From Theropithecus gelada (taxonomy: Eukaryota > Chordata > Mammalia > Primates > Cercopithecidae), in contig NC_037670.1 of assembly GCF_003255815.1 (NCBI RefSeq), positions 66,247,064 through 66,311,063 on the forward strand: a stretch of 64,000 nucleotides of DNA, in the 5' to 3' direction. The translations under genes and the position numbers were made by a program. The notes beneath the pieces were generated by a model. It worked only from the letters and a program-made list of their open reading frames with translations, made no database searches and had not been told where the DNA came from. Every line of letters starts with the position of its first letter. The stretch's first letter is position 1. Positions 63,400 through 64,000 of this stretch are shown here, one piece after another.

Positions 63400-64000
63400 A
63401 TATTATGGCAAATTTTCTTTAATTATTTTTTCATTCTTGTTCTCTAATAAGTTTTATAGGAAGGGCTCATGGGAAAAATAGTCTCTATTATCCTTCAATT
63501 TTTGAACCCTTTTGTTTGCAGCCTTTAAGAATTAAAAACCTTTTGCAATATGTTAAATTCCATGCTTATATTTTCTTTCCTTTAACATATTTAACATAAT
63601 TCTATGTGACTTCTGCTATGCAATGTTGGTATTGAAAGGCTAATGCTACTCTCTTTCTAGTAGGATAACCTTATAATTTATTGTTCAAAGTAGGGCACTT
63701 GAGAATGCAAAAGAAGGTGCTGTTGCTAATAAAATAGGACAACAGCTCCATTTACACACACACATATTCATTTCAAAATGTTTACTAGACATTCTCTCCA
63801 TGTGGACAACATCAAATGTTGTAGTTACACAATGTACCCTTTCACTAGGTGTCAACTTGCATTTACAAGTGTTTTATTTCATGAAAATTTTATTGGACTA
63901 TAGGTTTAAATGCTTGTTTTCTCAATCACTTTCATTTTCTTCACTAGGGAAGCCAATTATATGTATGTTAAATGTCCCTTGCCAGTCTTCTATAGCAGGG
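63400..64000 (-). mobile_element. Possible old L1-type fragment
   Basis: 'ttttataggaagggctcatgggaaaaatagtctctattatcc' and following words loosely resemble reverse L1/HAL1 internal sequence, but divergence is too high for a firm call. Runs off the window end. Confidence 0.3.

Noticed and set aside
1..64000. CRISPR array, operon, riboswitch or prokaryotic features
   Set aside because: Content is mammalian interspersed repeats. No regularly spaced direct repeats or bacterial gene layout.
1..64000. tRNA, snRNA or rRNA genes
   Set aside because: No tRNA A/B box pair with cloverleaf, U6-like or 5S-like sequence was noticed. MIR elements contain only decayed tRNA-like heads.

Overview
The window looks like mammalian, almost certainly human or another higher-primate, nuclear DNA. 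Full dimeric Alu elements of several ages (J, S and Y types), L1PA/L1PB-type LINE-1 tails, THE1/MST and MLT1 (ERVL-MaLR) LTRs, MIR, L2, HAL1 and a MER20-type element occur together, which is a primate signature. Base composition is AT-rich and I see no CpG island. I recognise no host protein-coding gene, no tRNA, rRNA or snRNA gene and no CRISPR array. Every open reading frame is short, and most overlap Alu, L1 or LTR sequence, so the stretch is intergenic or lies in a large intron. Family names come from recall of consensus sequences, not from a database run, and edges are approximate unless target-site duplications (TSDs) fix them.

Layout. 0-8.7 kb: an L1 tail, a THE1/MST LTR, Alu monomers, a MIR, an unrecognised 230-260 bp sequence present twice 969 bp apart, and an MLT1 LTR. 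8.7-11.4 kb: a HAL1 element cut by an MST LTR and two Alus. 12-17.6 kb: Alus, L1 tails and an ERV LTR. 20-26.2 kb: a dense L1 nest with two LTR insertions and L1s inserted into L1s. 26-30.5 kb: quieter sequence with MIR, MLT1 and L2. 30.5-32.5 kb: an old L1, then a striking inverted repeat (two 179-bp arms, 113-bp spacer, about 97% identity) and a MER20. 34-38.6 kb: opposed L1s, including two tandem L1 3' tails.

39-46 kb: MIR, L2, an ERVL internal fragment, a TTC/CTC tract abutting an Alu, an L1 split by an unclassified insert of about 290 bp, an Alu carrying 200 bp of AT-rich repeat, and a short L1 with a perfect 14-bp TSD. 46-55.7 kb: MIRs, a palindromic DNA transposon, an LTR-in-LTR pair with a clean 5-bp TSD and an internal minisatellite, an MLT1 split by an Alu, and another ERV LTR. 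56-62.5 kb: L1/HAL1-type sequence on the minus strand, interrupted by Alus and by a complete 966-bp HERV-K-type solo LTR with a perfect 6-bp TSD. The end is AT-rich with little recognisable.

No genes work together here. The content is a layered record of retrotransposition. The least explained items are the 31.6-32.1 kb inverted repeat, the 5.5/6.4 kb duplication, the 43.2-43.5 kb insert and the tandem L1 tails at 36.9-37.7 kb.
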